Part shown: positions 43,781 to 54,446 of the stretch, in pieces
Layout of the letters: the number at the start of each line of letters is the position of its first letter
How positions within the stretch are numbered: position 1 is the stretch's first letter
From: Acanthochlamys bracteata
Taxonomy: Eukaryota > Streptophyta > Magnoliopsida > Pandanales > Velloziaceae
Assembly (NCBI GenBank): GCA_019914995.1
Contig: CM034137.1
Coordinates: 7,467,155-7,531,154 of the forward strand
DNA length: 64,000 nucleotides
Reading direction: 5' to 3'
Program-made: the position numbers and the translations under genes
Notes under the pieces: model-generated
Seen by the model: the letters and a program-made list of their open reading frames with translations, nothing else
Told to the model about the DNA's origin: nothing
Database searches by the model: none

Positions 43781-46118
43781 ATGCGTGAGATAAGCTTGGA
43801 AGGCGTTCGAGACAAGAACGTGATGCAGCTGAAGAAGCTCAACACAGTACTCTTCCCTGTTCGCTACAACGAGAAGTACTACGCTGATGCCTTGTCTTCA
43901 GCAGAGTTCACCAAGCTGGGTAGAGAAAGTTTTCGTTTTTTGCTTTAAGATTCGATTTCCAGTAGATTTGTTGGTATGTAGATAGATGGACTTTTGGGGA
44001 TTCTAGTTTCTAGTAGCTTATTATTATGAAGAGATTTGTATGATGCTCTTAAGAATGTGTTTGGGGGTAAATGATCTTGTTAGCTAAGTGTTCTATGTTA
44101 GTTGTTAGAGAGAACCAAGCCTGGTGCTAACAATTTGCCGTTATTATCTGCTTGCTTTCAAACCTTGTTTTGTGTGTTGTCTATTAAATTGGTTGATTAT
44201 GAGTTCAGTTGATAGGTTCTACATTGTTGATTTTGGCTTATTTGTACTATTGTGAGTCCTGAGTACTAAGAGAAAGTTAAATTCTGTTATTGGTGTCGTT
44301 CACGATACCTTCAAAATTACAACCATTGTTTGTGAACGCATTCTATTATTTGGCATACATCTGAACTGTCCGTGGATCTTCTTTATTTGCTTTATCAAAA
44401 ACCTTTGCTTCTTGTGCATTCATAGTAGATGAGAATTTGTAGTTCATGCCTCTGGAGAATTATGTTTAAACAACTTTCTCACCTAAGTAAGATATGATGT
44501 AAAAGAATTTAGTCTTTCATATTTAAACTAGATGCTTGTTGCTTGGAATGATAGGCCGTATACGCATTGCAATTAACTGTGAAATTTGTACTTCTTTTGA
44601 AATGGTAGTAGTTTCATCTTATGCAGGTTATTATAGTGACATCTGTGTTGGTGCAATTGCATGTCGCCTTGAGAAAAAGGAAGGAGGGGGAACTCGTGTT
44701 TACATTATGACCTTGGGGGTATTGGCTCCTTACCGTGGGTTAGGAGTTGGTGAGTTAATTGTGACAACATCAATATTTTCATCTAATTTTTATATGACCA
44801 TTCACGTCAAGAACTATCTTCTGACGCTAACATTGCTTTCAAAGTTGCAAATGCTGTGATGGGACAGTTGGACCTTATATCACTTTCTAGCAAATGAGAG
44901 TTGCATTTTCATCACTGGTTTTATGCATTCTCAGCTGGTTTGTTTCCGTGGAGTACTTAAAGACCAGCCCTAGTTAGATATGGATTGGATAGATACAATG
45001 TCCCAAGTCAATAGAAGAATAAGCTGTTTATAGTAAGCATGCCCTTATGTATGACACAATGATATATGAAAGCCTATGTAGGCAGTACAGAAGTCACGAG
45101 CTATGGGAGGAACCTAACAATGGTATATTTGATCTGCACCTATCAGAGAATCTTATGGAAACCAAATCTGTATGAATGCAACCTCATTGTTTAAGGTGAT
45201 CTGTATTTCTGAAATTAACTTCAATAGTGTTCAGCATTCATAGTCAATATCATATAGGTTAAACTGAAAAGATATCCTGATTGCTTTTCATGTACTGTTT
45301 GGGGGCTGCCCTCTAAGACCTTAAGTATATAAGCAACATCACCCTTGTGGAATGGCGTATTGCTTTTCATGTACTGTTTGGGGGCTGCCCTCTAAGACCT
45401 TAAGTATATAAGCAACATCACCCTTGTGGAATGGCGTGAGATTGACAAATTTTCTTGGAGTTAATGGCAGAGGTCTTCAATCAAGATTTCCGCTAGTTAC
45501 TAATGATGTACTCTTTCTAGAAGATGACTCATCAAGTTCCTTAGACCATGTGAGACCAGATAAAATTTCATCATGTTGAGAATACGGTTCTTCTGCCTTT
45601 TACATGCATAGTCTCTTCATTGTAAGGGTGTATTACTTCTAGTTGCAGTGGAGCAACAAAGCAATTAGAAATAGTTTCTTTTGTTTACTTCATTTCTAAT
45701 TGTTAAGTTGTCACAAAAACTGGATTAGCATTATTAATTTCTCTTGTGTGTTTGTTCTGTGATTATCTGATAACTGATATGCTATCAAGTTGTAGTGGTT
45801 TCTGCTTATGAATTCTCTATTTTATTGTTTGGACAAGTTATAGATGTTATTCATCATGCTTCCATTCTTAATACAGAGCCTTTTGTTCTCGCTTTCACAG
45901 GAACAAGGTTGCTAAACCATGTCCTGGATCTGTCCGTGAAGCAGAATATTTCAGAGATATATCTACACGTGCAGACAAATAATGATGATGCCATTGCCTT
46001 CTACAAGAAGTTTGGGTTTGAAATAACAGACACCATAAATAATTATTATACAAATATAACTCCGCCTGACTGCTATGTTCTCACCAAATACATTTCAGAA
46101 CCACAGCAGAAAAAGTGA
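43781..46118 (+). CDS. NAA50: N-alpha-acetyltransferase 50
   Basis: GNAT-fold acetyltransferase that acetylates N-termini (and some lysines) of proteins, normally alongside the NatA complex on ribosomes. Three exons (43781-43919, 44627-44749, 45901-46118) keep phase and give 159 residues, the usual size of the family. The N-terminus reads ISLEGVRDKNVMQLKKLN, followed by LFPVRYNEKYY, a peptide-binding region of the family. The acetyl-CoA loop is PYRGLGVGTRLL, fitting the R-x-x-G-x-G pattern across the second intron. The C-terminal half has EIYLHVQTNNDDAIAFYKKFGF, typical of GNATs. The ATG at 43781 is preferred over a non-ATG extension upstream. The second intron is over 1.1 kb and carries a perfect 79-bp tandem duplication. 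No lesion is seen. Confidence 0.95.
45280..45437 (+). repeat. Perfect 79-bp tandem duplication in NAA50 intron 2
   Basis: The unit starting ATTGCTTTTCATGTACTG occurs at 45280-45358 and again at 45359-45437 with no difference that I can see. It is intronic and does not touch the coding sequence. Confidence 0.92.
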
Positions 46119-47937
46119 GGGGATCAATAATGTGACTTTTTCTTTTTTCTGATTTGAAGGTGTCATGGAGTCACTGTGATATTATAGCACGTGCTATGTT
46201 TCTTGTCTCTGTTCATACATGATACATGTGTTCTCTTTGGAAACAGCATGCAATTTTTGTTTTAATAGTCAATATTGTTTGAACCTCTTTCTTGTGTTTA
46301 TGAAATGCTTTTAACTGTGAAGTATACATTTACATTGACTCGAAACATGTCTAGTCATTCATCAAGTGTCTGATATATTACAAAGTTCTCTATCACGGTA
46401 TAATAACCAGGCAATTAAGCAATACTCTTTTGGTGCAGGCTCTCACCAAATTATGTTATTAATAATAGGCATTTTGTGGTAGTGATTTATCTCCTTCAGT
46501 TTCAAGTATTATATTTTAGCCAACCCCACATAGTGGAGCAAGTCTTAGTTTTGTAGTTTCAAGTATTATACTTGGTTGTGAGAGCCCAAAGGAAATCCTA
46601 CTTGGTTTGTTGTCCGAGTAGTCCTGACTCTCCTATTCATTTTTCAATTGCGGACGCACAATGTGGTTATGGTATGTGTTGATTTGGAGTCTTTTGTGGA
46701 GTTTTGATTTCGTAGAAAAAAAAAGGGTTTCAGTATGCTTGTTGTCAAAATAAGTTTGTCATTTGATGTTTACTTTATTGAATAGTATTGGTAAGCTCAT
46801 TACAGCCTGCCGCATCATGATTGATGTGATCATCCTTCCCTTGATTTTATCTTAATTGGTGCCTAATATTTCAACTGTGACAGCAACTTGATATAGGGTT
46901 GATGCTATTGTCTGGGATTAGTACATTGATGTATATATTTCAGCATTACACTGTGATAGTAGCAGCTATGTGTACATTTCTTTTGAGTCAATTTTGTTTG
47001 CAAACTTCTTCTACTTGGGCCAGACAAGACCCAAGCATGCTCACTGTATAGTCTTTATCATCACCACTCATGCTCATGCTTGAGTGCATGGCAAAGACAC
47101 TGATTGATGCTTGTGCAATCAATGCATGGGAGGCTGAAAACTCGTCATTAATTGCAGTATGTAGTCCGAAAGGGTTGGAGAATGTTTGTCTCAACTGATG
47201 ACAAGAGGCAAGAATATTTATGTTCCTCGTCAATAGATACATTATTGGATAGACATAATAGATATGGTTTTTCTGAGTATGAATTTTGTGATACTGGTTT
47301 TGAGCTAGACAATTAATCTTAGTGGGGTTTCATAGTTTCTGCAATTCAAAGTTCACTGTAATAAGCTAGTAGCAGCAGTGGGACTCGGCGATCTTAGCTA
47401 ATATCCCCTGTTTATTGTTATATGTCGAAGATTCAAAAGTGTTACTTTTCTGTTGATATGTATGTTATAGTTGATCTTTTTCATTGTTCATGTTGCAGCA
47501 TTACTATTGCTGGTTTCAGTTAAATTTCTTCAAGCATGTTATTACCTATACTATCATCTTCGGAACTATTATATCAAAACATATAAGAAGAAAGGTTGGA
47601 GGATCTAAAAGATAAGTTCATGTGTTCTGTTTATGTGTGTTTATACTTTTACTACAATGCTGTGATGCAGACAAGGGTCTTTAGCTGGAATGAATTATTA
47701 GATACTGATTGATAATGTCCTGTTGTATACTCTGTCCTTCACAGAAATCATGTTACTCGTATAAATTTTTATATCCTTTGCAAGAACTCATATAAATCAT
47801 GTTGTATCCATGCTGTAACATGACAGCATACATTATTACAAACATTACATTTATCATACATAGATTTATAGGGAGAGATATTAAGAATTTATGTTAGGTA
47901 AAAATTGGTTCTTCTTCTCATGGAATATCAACTGCTG
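46119..47937. other. NAA50 3' region and intergenic DNA
   Basis: The first few hundred bases are probably the NAA50 3'UTR. A minus-strand open frame at 46988-47242 (84 codons, no family recognised) has a moderately protein-like composition, but no splice partners or neighbours support it. Nothing else is recognised. Confidence 0.5.
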
Positions 47938-48967
47938 CATTTGCTTCTGCTCCATTTTCAAGCAAGTGTTTTGTTAAATCCTTCTCTGCAACTTGATGCT
48001 TTTTCACATCGCTCTTTTCTGCACTTTTTCCCCACAACACAAAGTACAGACCTACCACAATAAAAAAAGAACCAGGAAGTCAATACATAATGGCGTGAAC
48101 GAATTCATATAGCCGACCGTGATAACGTTTTGGAACCTTACCTGCCGGAGTATAACTCATCGCCGAGAACTATAGTCGCCATAACGGCGACCATAACAGT
48201 TTGTACCGGCTGGAATACGGCGGTAAAAAGAGGACCTCCTTTGTCAATGCACCAAATTTGAAGAGAGAAGACAATGCCGGATGCAACTAAAACCTATTTA
48301 ACATACACATAAACAAAATTTTGAAAATGATAAAATTTGGAATGGATGTAAATGAAACAAGCTGCTATGACTAAGAACTGCTATGACGAAAGTGATCGAC
48401 TTAAGTTTATGCTGATACCTTAGAGCAGCAGCCATGGCGAAGGTGATTGCAGGTACTGAGTTTTGAATTGCAGACGCGTACGTCGTCGGCGACAAGTAGT
48501 AGAGACCTAATAGGTAAAATCCTTGATTTGCAGTTATCCTGAAAAACGAACGAAATTTATTATTTTCTTTCAAAGAATTTTCATGGAATATATATATCTC
48601 TGTTGATTTCTTAATTACCCGCATAATGCAAGCAGAAAGATTTGAACCAGCTACGAGAAGCTCAGCGATGGACGATCCTTCCTGAACGCGGTTAAAAAAT
48701 TACAGAAAACTTAAAATTAGAAATTTGGAAATCTTTTGAATGAATGAATGAATTCATTTATTAATTCACTTACTTCTCGAGAAAATAAGCGAAAGGTGTT
48801 AACAAAGCTAATGCGATTACGTTTCTGTAAACAGAGAAGACAATTTTGCTAACACCCATGTTGAGAGCAGCTCTAGAGACAATGTGAAACCCTGCGTAGC
48901 AGAAATTCAGAGCAAGAACTGCAACAAAAAGCTTCACTTTTTCAGAATACATCGACCAAATTTTCAT
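47938..48967 (-). pseudogene. WAT1/EamA-type transporter relic (nodulin MtN21 family)
   Basis: Minus-strand exons of a plant drug/metabolite transporter of the WAT1 family. Exon 48967-48774 holds the first transmembrane segment (KVKLFVAVLALNFCYAGFH) and VYRNVIALALLTPFAYFLEK. Exon 48681-48619 (KDRPSLSFS, LVQIFLLALCG) carries a TAG at 48651-48653 where the family has a hydrophobic residue. Exon 48538-48419 reads ANQGFYLLGLYYLSPTTYASA. Exon 48293-48142 reads ASGIVFSLQIWCIDKGGPLF. The last segment, VVGLYFVLWGKS, runs to TGA at 47938. The exons for the middle of the protein, including the central cytosolic loop and about three membrane spans, are missing between 48419 and 48293, and the flanking exons are out of phase with each other. 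A TATATATATATA run about 70 bases upstream of the ATG is a possible former TATA box. Confidence 0.88.
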
Positions 48968-49188
48968 GATCTTGATTAGTTTCTCTTAATTATTTGAAGA
49001 ATTAAGTTTATGTTTGAATGGGGAAGCTAGATTATTATATATATATAGGGAGATTTTTGCTAGGCAAATTAAATGCTTTTGATTTTATTATAAATTTTAT
49101 TTTACGTGTTTTAATTTTCGTAAAATTTATTTCCGTAAAACTCATTTTGATATAATTGACGATTACTTTCATTTTCATTTTGATAGGA

Positions 49189-51838
49189 TGTAACGACCCA
49201 ATCCGGCCGCGACTAGCCTACACTAAATCTGTCTGAATAATATCCAAACTAGATTTAGTCTAGTAAGCCTGATCCAAAAATATCATAAACGGTTTACCAA
49301 ATATTTTTTTTTTAAATAAAATTTCGGCAGAATCTTCCCTAAAATTTTAAGTGAAACCTGTACCATAATAAATTATTTAATAACGACAAAACAAAGCAGA
49401 AATAAACAAATACTTCCAATACCAAAACCAACCAATAAAATATCTATTGGCTATCGGTAGCCACACTCATACCTATTACATATCCAAAACTTCAATTTAC
49501 AAATCAAATACAAAGCCAAAAAGATATAAGAGAAATACATATCTTAAAAAAATAATAGAACCATCTATATGCCAAAATAAACTATAAGTACACGGATCTA
49601 CCGTCGACGTGCTATATCAAAACTCAGTGCTATATCCTATCAGCTCCCGCTAGTACCTGGAATATCTGGGAGAGGCCAAAGAAAGAAAAAGGGATGAGCC
49701 CAGACTCAGTGAGGTGAAATAATAGAATGCACAATTTAGGGCTTCTAATGCATTACCCTAATTGTTTCAATCCTATCTGCTACATGCAACAGATGCAACG
49801 ATTAGATCAGAACAAGCTCTGTTGGGTCCTAGTTCGTCCCATACCAACCTAGTTTCTAATAAGAACAGATACGGAGGGCTTTGACATGCAACTAATGCAG
49901 TCCAAAAGATATCATGTTATATTACCATGCAATAATATTATTAGGTGCCATGTATTATAAGAACAAATGACATAGTTTATATTTCCTTCACTATGGCATC
50001 CTAAATACATAAAGTCCACTATGTACGCTGTAATACCATTATGCATTCATACATGCATCGTGCGTTATCCAACTATGTCTAATATGACACCATACATGTT
50101 TATCTATCTATATCCATGATGTAACACTAGTCAGGGAATCAGGAAGATAAATATATAATATAGAGCGAGATCCAATCTCCAGCTCAACCTACAAACCAGG
50201 CTACTCCTGCCTCGGCGAGGTACAACCATTCGGGTGATCGAACCGGATGGGCCGTGGTATCGCCCCCACGCGCATGGGCCTAAAATACTATGGCCATAGG
50301 TGGGTGCCCGCCCCACACCCACTGTGGTCCTGATCTTAGCCCCTGACTCGCCTGCTCTCGTGCAACGCGAGTGTCTATGCATTATGGCATGCAAATTCAT
50401 GCCATTTTAGTTCAATATAAATCATGTCTCTAAGCATATACATGATTTCATGGTTCGTTTATCCAAGCTCAAGGATAATGGTCATGCAACATAAATAATA
50501 AACATTCTCGATTTGTGCAGAGTTACCATGCTTGATATCATTATGGTCAACAATAACCATGCTCTAAGCATACTATGCCTTACATGTAAGAACTTATATA
50601 ACATATATAACCATTAATGCTCTTTATAGACATAAATCAACGGTAAGGCCTTTAGTTACAACATGCTACTAGACTAGTTCATAGAGAATTCCTACGAACA
50701 TATTCCACACATATAGTCATTATCTAGCATGAAGAGTAATTTATTCAATATAAAGAAAGTGGCAAATTATGCCGAAGTTCCAAGTTGATGTTACCTGTAC
50801 CAGCAGCCTAACGCAAACTAAGAGAGAAAGGCACGGTAACCATCACCTGTTTTCTCCGTGATCAATTAATCCACTGATTTCTCTAAGTCAAGCCACTCGA
50901 CCCACATTCCTCATCGAAAAGCTATAACACACACAGCACGACTATTACTTAATTGCGTTAGATGGAACTAATTTAACAATCATGATGTTTAGCACAAACC
51001 ACTATAATAACATCATCGCAGCGGCAGAATCTCATTCTAAATATTCATCCATTACACCAATCATTTAATCATATTCACTACTCAAATATATTAACGATTG
51101 CAAAACTAGAAAGCTTACCGATTTAAACGAGACGATAAATTTCCAATTTAGCTTCGAACCATTGAAAATCACCGATTTTCTCCAACCTTACGATCACTAA
51201 ACGAAAACTAATTAATTATCCATCAAAGTAGTAGCGTCTAGTGCACATTAACGCGTAATTCAACTTACCTACAGGTGAGGCCCACTCGACTGCCGGAATC
51301 CGGCGTGAATAGTGCTGGCCGGAGGAATTTTGGCCGGAATAAAATCCAAGCAGCTACACGAAGCAAACAACAACCACTAAATTAAGAAAAATACCCCAAA
51401 ATATTATTGCAAGTCGACGGTCATAAATCATTGGAAAATGATTTCATCGGCTCGGCATTGAAATTCTCAATACAAGCAAAAATTCGTCTCAACTAACAAG
51501 AGAAAGCATTATTGAGGTAAGGAGATGTGTTTTAGTCGCTTACTGCTGCCGGAAGTCCGGCGAAAATCCTAAATTTTACCCGCACGGTGAAAGATGAAGA
51601 AAATGCAACGGCGAGAGAAAAGGAAGAAAAAGACTAAAAATTTGCAGATGAAGGAGATGCTTTTGCTGCCGGAGAGGAAGATTTGATTCGGATGAAGAGA
51701 GGCTCGGTGGGGGAGGAAGAGTTTGCTGCACCGCGTCGGGAGGAAGAAAAGTTGAAATGATTAGAAGAAGAAAAAAAAAAAACATAAGAATAAAATTTGT
51801 TTTAATAAGTGTGGCCCACTTACAGTATGGGCGTTACA
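49189..51838. mobile_element. Solo LTR-like element (2650 bp) with 5-bp target duplication
   Basis: Begins TGTAACGACCCAATCC and ends ATGGGCGTTACA. It is flanked on both sides by TAGGA (49184-49188 and 51839-51843). TG...CA ends, a terminal TGTAACG/CGTTACA inverted repeat and a 5-bp duplication are the marks of a long terminal repeat left after recombination between two LTRs. GC content is higher than in the surroundings. No reverse transcriptase, integrase or Gag frame is present. The termini suggest a minus-strand orientation (TGTAACGCCC start, GGGTCGTTACA end), as in several plant Gypsy families. It sits about 220 bases upstream of the WAT1 relic. Confidence 0.85.
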
Positions 51839-51843
51839 TAGGA

Positions 51844-53264
51844 TCTTAACAATCGATGTGGGAAATATTCAATTTCATTTCTTTTCCTCACACCAACCTC
51901 TCTCTTTTTATTTTTATTTGTTTATAGTATATCTGAAAATATTTCTAAAATATAAATTCTTTAAAATAATTTTTTTAAATAAATAAAATAAATATTTATA
52001 GTATTTATAATATAAATATTACAAAAAATTATTAAATAAATTTGTTTATTTTCTAAATTTTAAAATAATTTCATAGAATGTTTTAAAAAATTTACTAAAA
52101 ATATGAAATAAAAATTATAACGAAAAGAAAAAATAAGTAATGCGAGACGATACCTTAAACCTTATATATAAGTTTCATCATCTTAAATTTATGAAGAATT
52201 TTTTAATTTATTCTAGAAAACATGCTATTCCAACAAATACGCTGATAGACATTAAAAATAGTTGTTTTCATAAAAATTACTTTATAAATAATAAATTTGA
52301 AATGAACTATAAATAAAAATTATTAGATAAAAAATAATTTATTGACGAAATATTATTTAAAATAATTAGACCCAACACAAACTCAAAACAATTGGGCGTA
52401 ATAGAACGACTAACAAACCCATTGAATTTATATGGGTTAACGTTTTTAAGAGCCCAATAAGGCACTGTTAACTTCAATAATTTGCAAAGAAGACCTTTAA
52501 TATAACATTATCTATTATCCAATTATTGCGTTCCATAAATTCAAATGAATTTGTATGGTGCGTTCTTTTAATTTTAAAAGTGAGTTTTTTAGAAATAATT
52601 CTTAGAATTGAGTTGGTAAAAAAAAAAATATTGTTAAAAATAATATATTCTTTTTATATTAAAAAATAAGTTGAAATAATTGTTTATTATTATTTTAAAT
52701 AAGAAATAAATTAAAAATGATTTATTAATAAAAAAATAACTTTGGTGCGCAAAAAAATGCACTCTAAATAAAAGCAGGCTATTACTGTTTTAGCAAATAG
52801 TACCCTCTAATTTTTATTGACTTTAGGGGCGTCTTTCAGTTGGTTAGAAGTAAGTTCCTTTAAACTAATTCGTGAGAAGTAAAATTCGATAAAAATAAAA
52901 TTTAAAATAATAATTAAAATATATAAAATAAAATTTTATTCAAAATTTAGTAACTAAAAATAGAGTTTGGTTTGTAAAGTGAAAATAAAATTTCACAATA
53001 ATAGCTAAAAATATGTGAAATAATTCAAACTTAAAAATGGAGTAAAAAGTTGAAATTCAGGGAAATTGAGATGTGCTCTTAGTTTGTATATCTTGGTACC
53101 TTGTTTTGCTATATGAAAACAATATTTGTATTTTTATGGTTGTAGTTTGTATGTTTATAGAGTTGTCTTAGAGTGTTTAAAATAAATAGTTTTTCATAAA
53201 AACTTATTTTGAGACTTTTTAAAAAAAAGCTTCTTTTTTACTTAAAAGAATTATATATATATGA
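51844..53264. other. Intergenic DNA, no gene recognised
   Basis: AT-rich. A decayed inverted-repeat element is suggested around 52560-52765 (GGTGCGTTCTTTT at the left, AAAAAAATGCACTC at the right), but no target duplication could be confirmed. Confidence 0.45.
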
Positions 53265-53620
53265 TGGGGATAGAGATACCTCACTTTTAAAGGCATTCTT
53301 TTCTAAAAAGATGTGTAAAAAATTTTTAATATTTATCGTTGGATATGAAAAATTATGAGTTATAAATATGGTGACAAAAATTTAGCTCAAGTGAGTCATG
53401 AACCGATTTTCATCAAATCTCTTGATTGAAGTGATATAGAACGGAAAAAAATATCTTTACAAAATTGTATTAATTATATCATTTAATTAAGAGTCGGATA
53501 GAAGTTAATTCGTATTTCGATTGAATTAAATTTTGTCAATATATTTTTAACTAATAAATTTTCATATCTAACGATAAAAATTAAATTTAAAATTTTATAT
53601 AGAAAATAGTGCCCTTATTT
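53265..53620. mobile_element. Long inverted-repeat (foldback) element
   Basis: The left arm (TTATCGTTGGATATGAAAAA near 53334, GACAAAAATTTAGCTCAA near 53374) pairs with the right arm (TTTCATATCTAACGATAAAA near 53562, TTGAATTAAATTTTGTCAA near 53520) over more than 80 bases. The outer parts GATACCTCACTTTTAAAGGC and GAAAATAGTGCCCTTATTTC are also roughly complementary. The loop is AT-rich. A relative lies at 42860-43200. Confidence 0.65.
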
Positions 53621-54446
53621 CTATATATATATATATATATAATGTATAATTGTTTGTAGTTTCTAAATTAAAAATTTTAAAATACTATAGAAATTTTATT
53701 AGGGATTAAATGCAAAATTAAAAAATCAAAGCACTGATGACCAATGCTAATACTTACGTAACTTGGTATTAAAAATTGTAGTCGAGATTATTAGCCATGC
53801 GCATTTACGTAAGTCATTTCGCGAAATCAAACCGCTAGCTTTCTATTGTTACTTTTTGCATTCAGGGGCTCTAAATTACAATAATGGTATTAGAGGCACG
53901 AATATACAAATCCTGGGAAATACGTTTCTTCAATAGGACCACTAGCTTTTTTATACACTTTTTGATTTATAGGGCTCTATAATTGCAACAATACTGTTAG
54001 TGGAACTAATATGTAATGTAAAATGGCAAAAAGGTTTTGTAAGATGGGCTAATTAATTTTCATTATTGCTTTTAACATTAATGTTATAAGTAAATTACTA
54101 TGCTAAAACTCCGAATTTTAGTTTTGCGATATCGGACCTTGAGCGTTTATTTCTGCCAAATCCGTCGTATGAATATTTAATTAACTCCCTACTCGCCTAT
54201 TCTGCTGGCACAGATTATAATGTGCATGATTTGCAAATATTTTCCGTTCTATTTCGTTTGAATCGAGGCAAATCAAAAACATGTAGGAACCAAAATCCAC
54301 CGCCACCACGGCACCTCCACCACGACCACCGCCTCCTAGTCCCGTTCTCAGCTCTGCTATACTCTGTGTATGCAGATATAACTGGCGAAAGTGTGATTTC
54401 TAAAATCGCAACGTGGAGCTCCATTGATCGAGCTATTGATCGAGTG
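53621..54446. other. Promoter side and 5' leader of the SPT20-like gene
   Basis: No independent gene seen. An in-frame open extension upstream of the chosen ATG (from 54222) encodes a Pro/His-rich stretch that I regard as 5'UTR, because family conservation starts at MG-SFKV. Confidence 0.45.

Noticed and set aside
46988-47242. 84-codon minus-strand frame between NAA50 and the WAT1 relic
   Set aside because: Composition is plausible, but no family is recognised, there is no promoter or splice context, and it lies in a gap between two genes.
50131-50400. 89-codon minus-strand frame inside the solo LTR
   Set aside because: It lies in the GC-richer part of the LTR and is not a Gag or Pol domain; most likely a chance frame in repeat DNA.
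54222-54446. N-terminal extension of the SPT20-like protein from an upstream in-frame ATG
   Set aside because: The extension is Pro/His-rich and not conserved; homologues begin at the MG-SFKV motif, so the ATG at 54447 is preferred.
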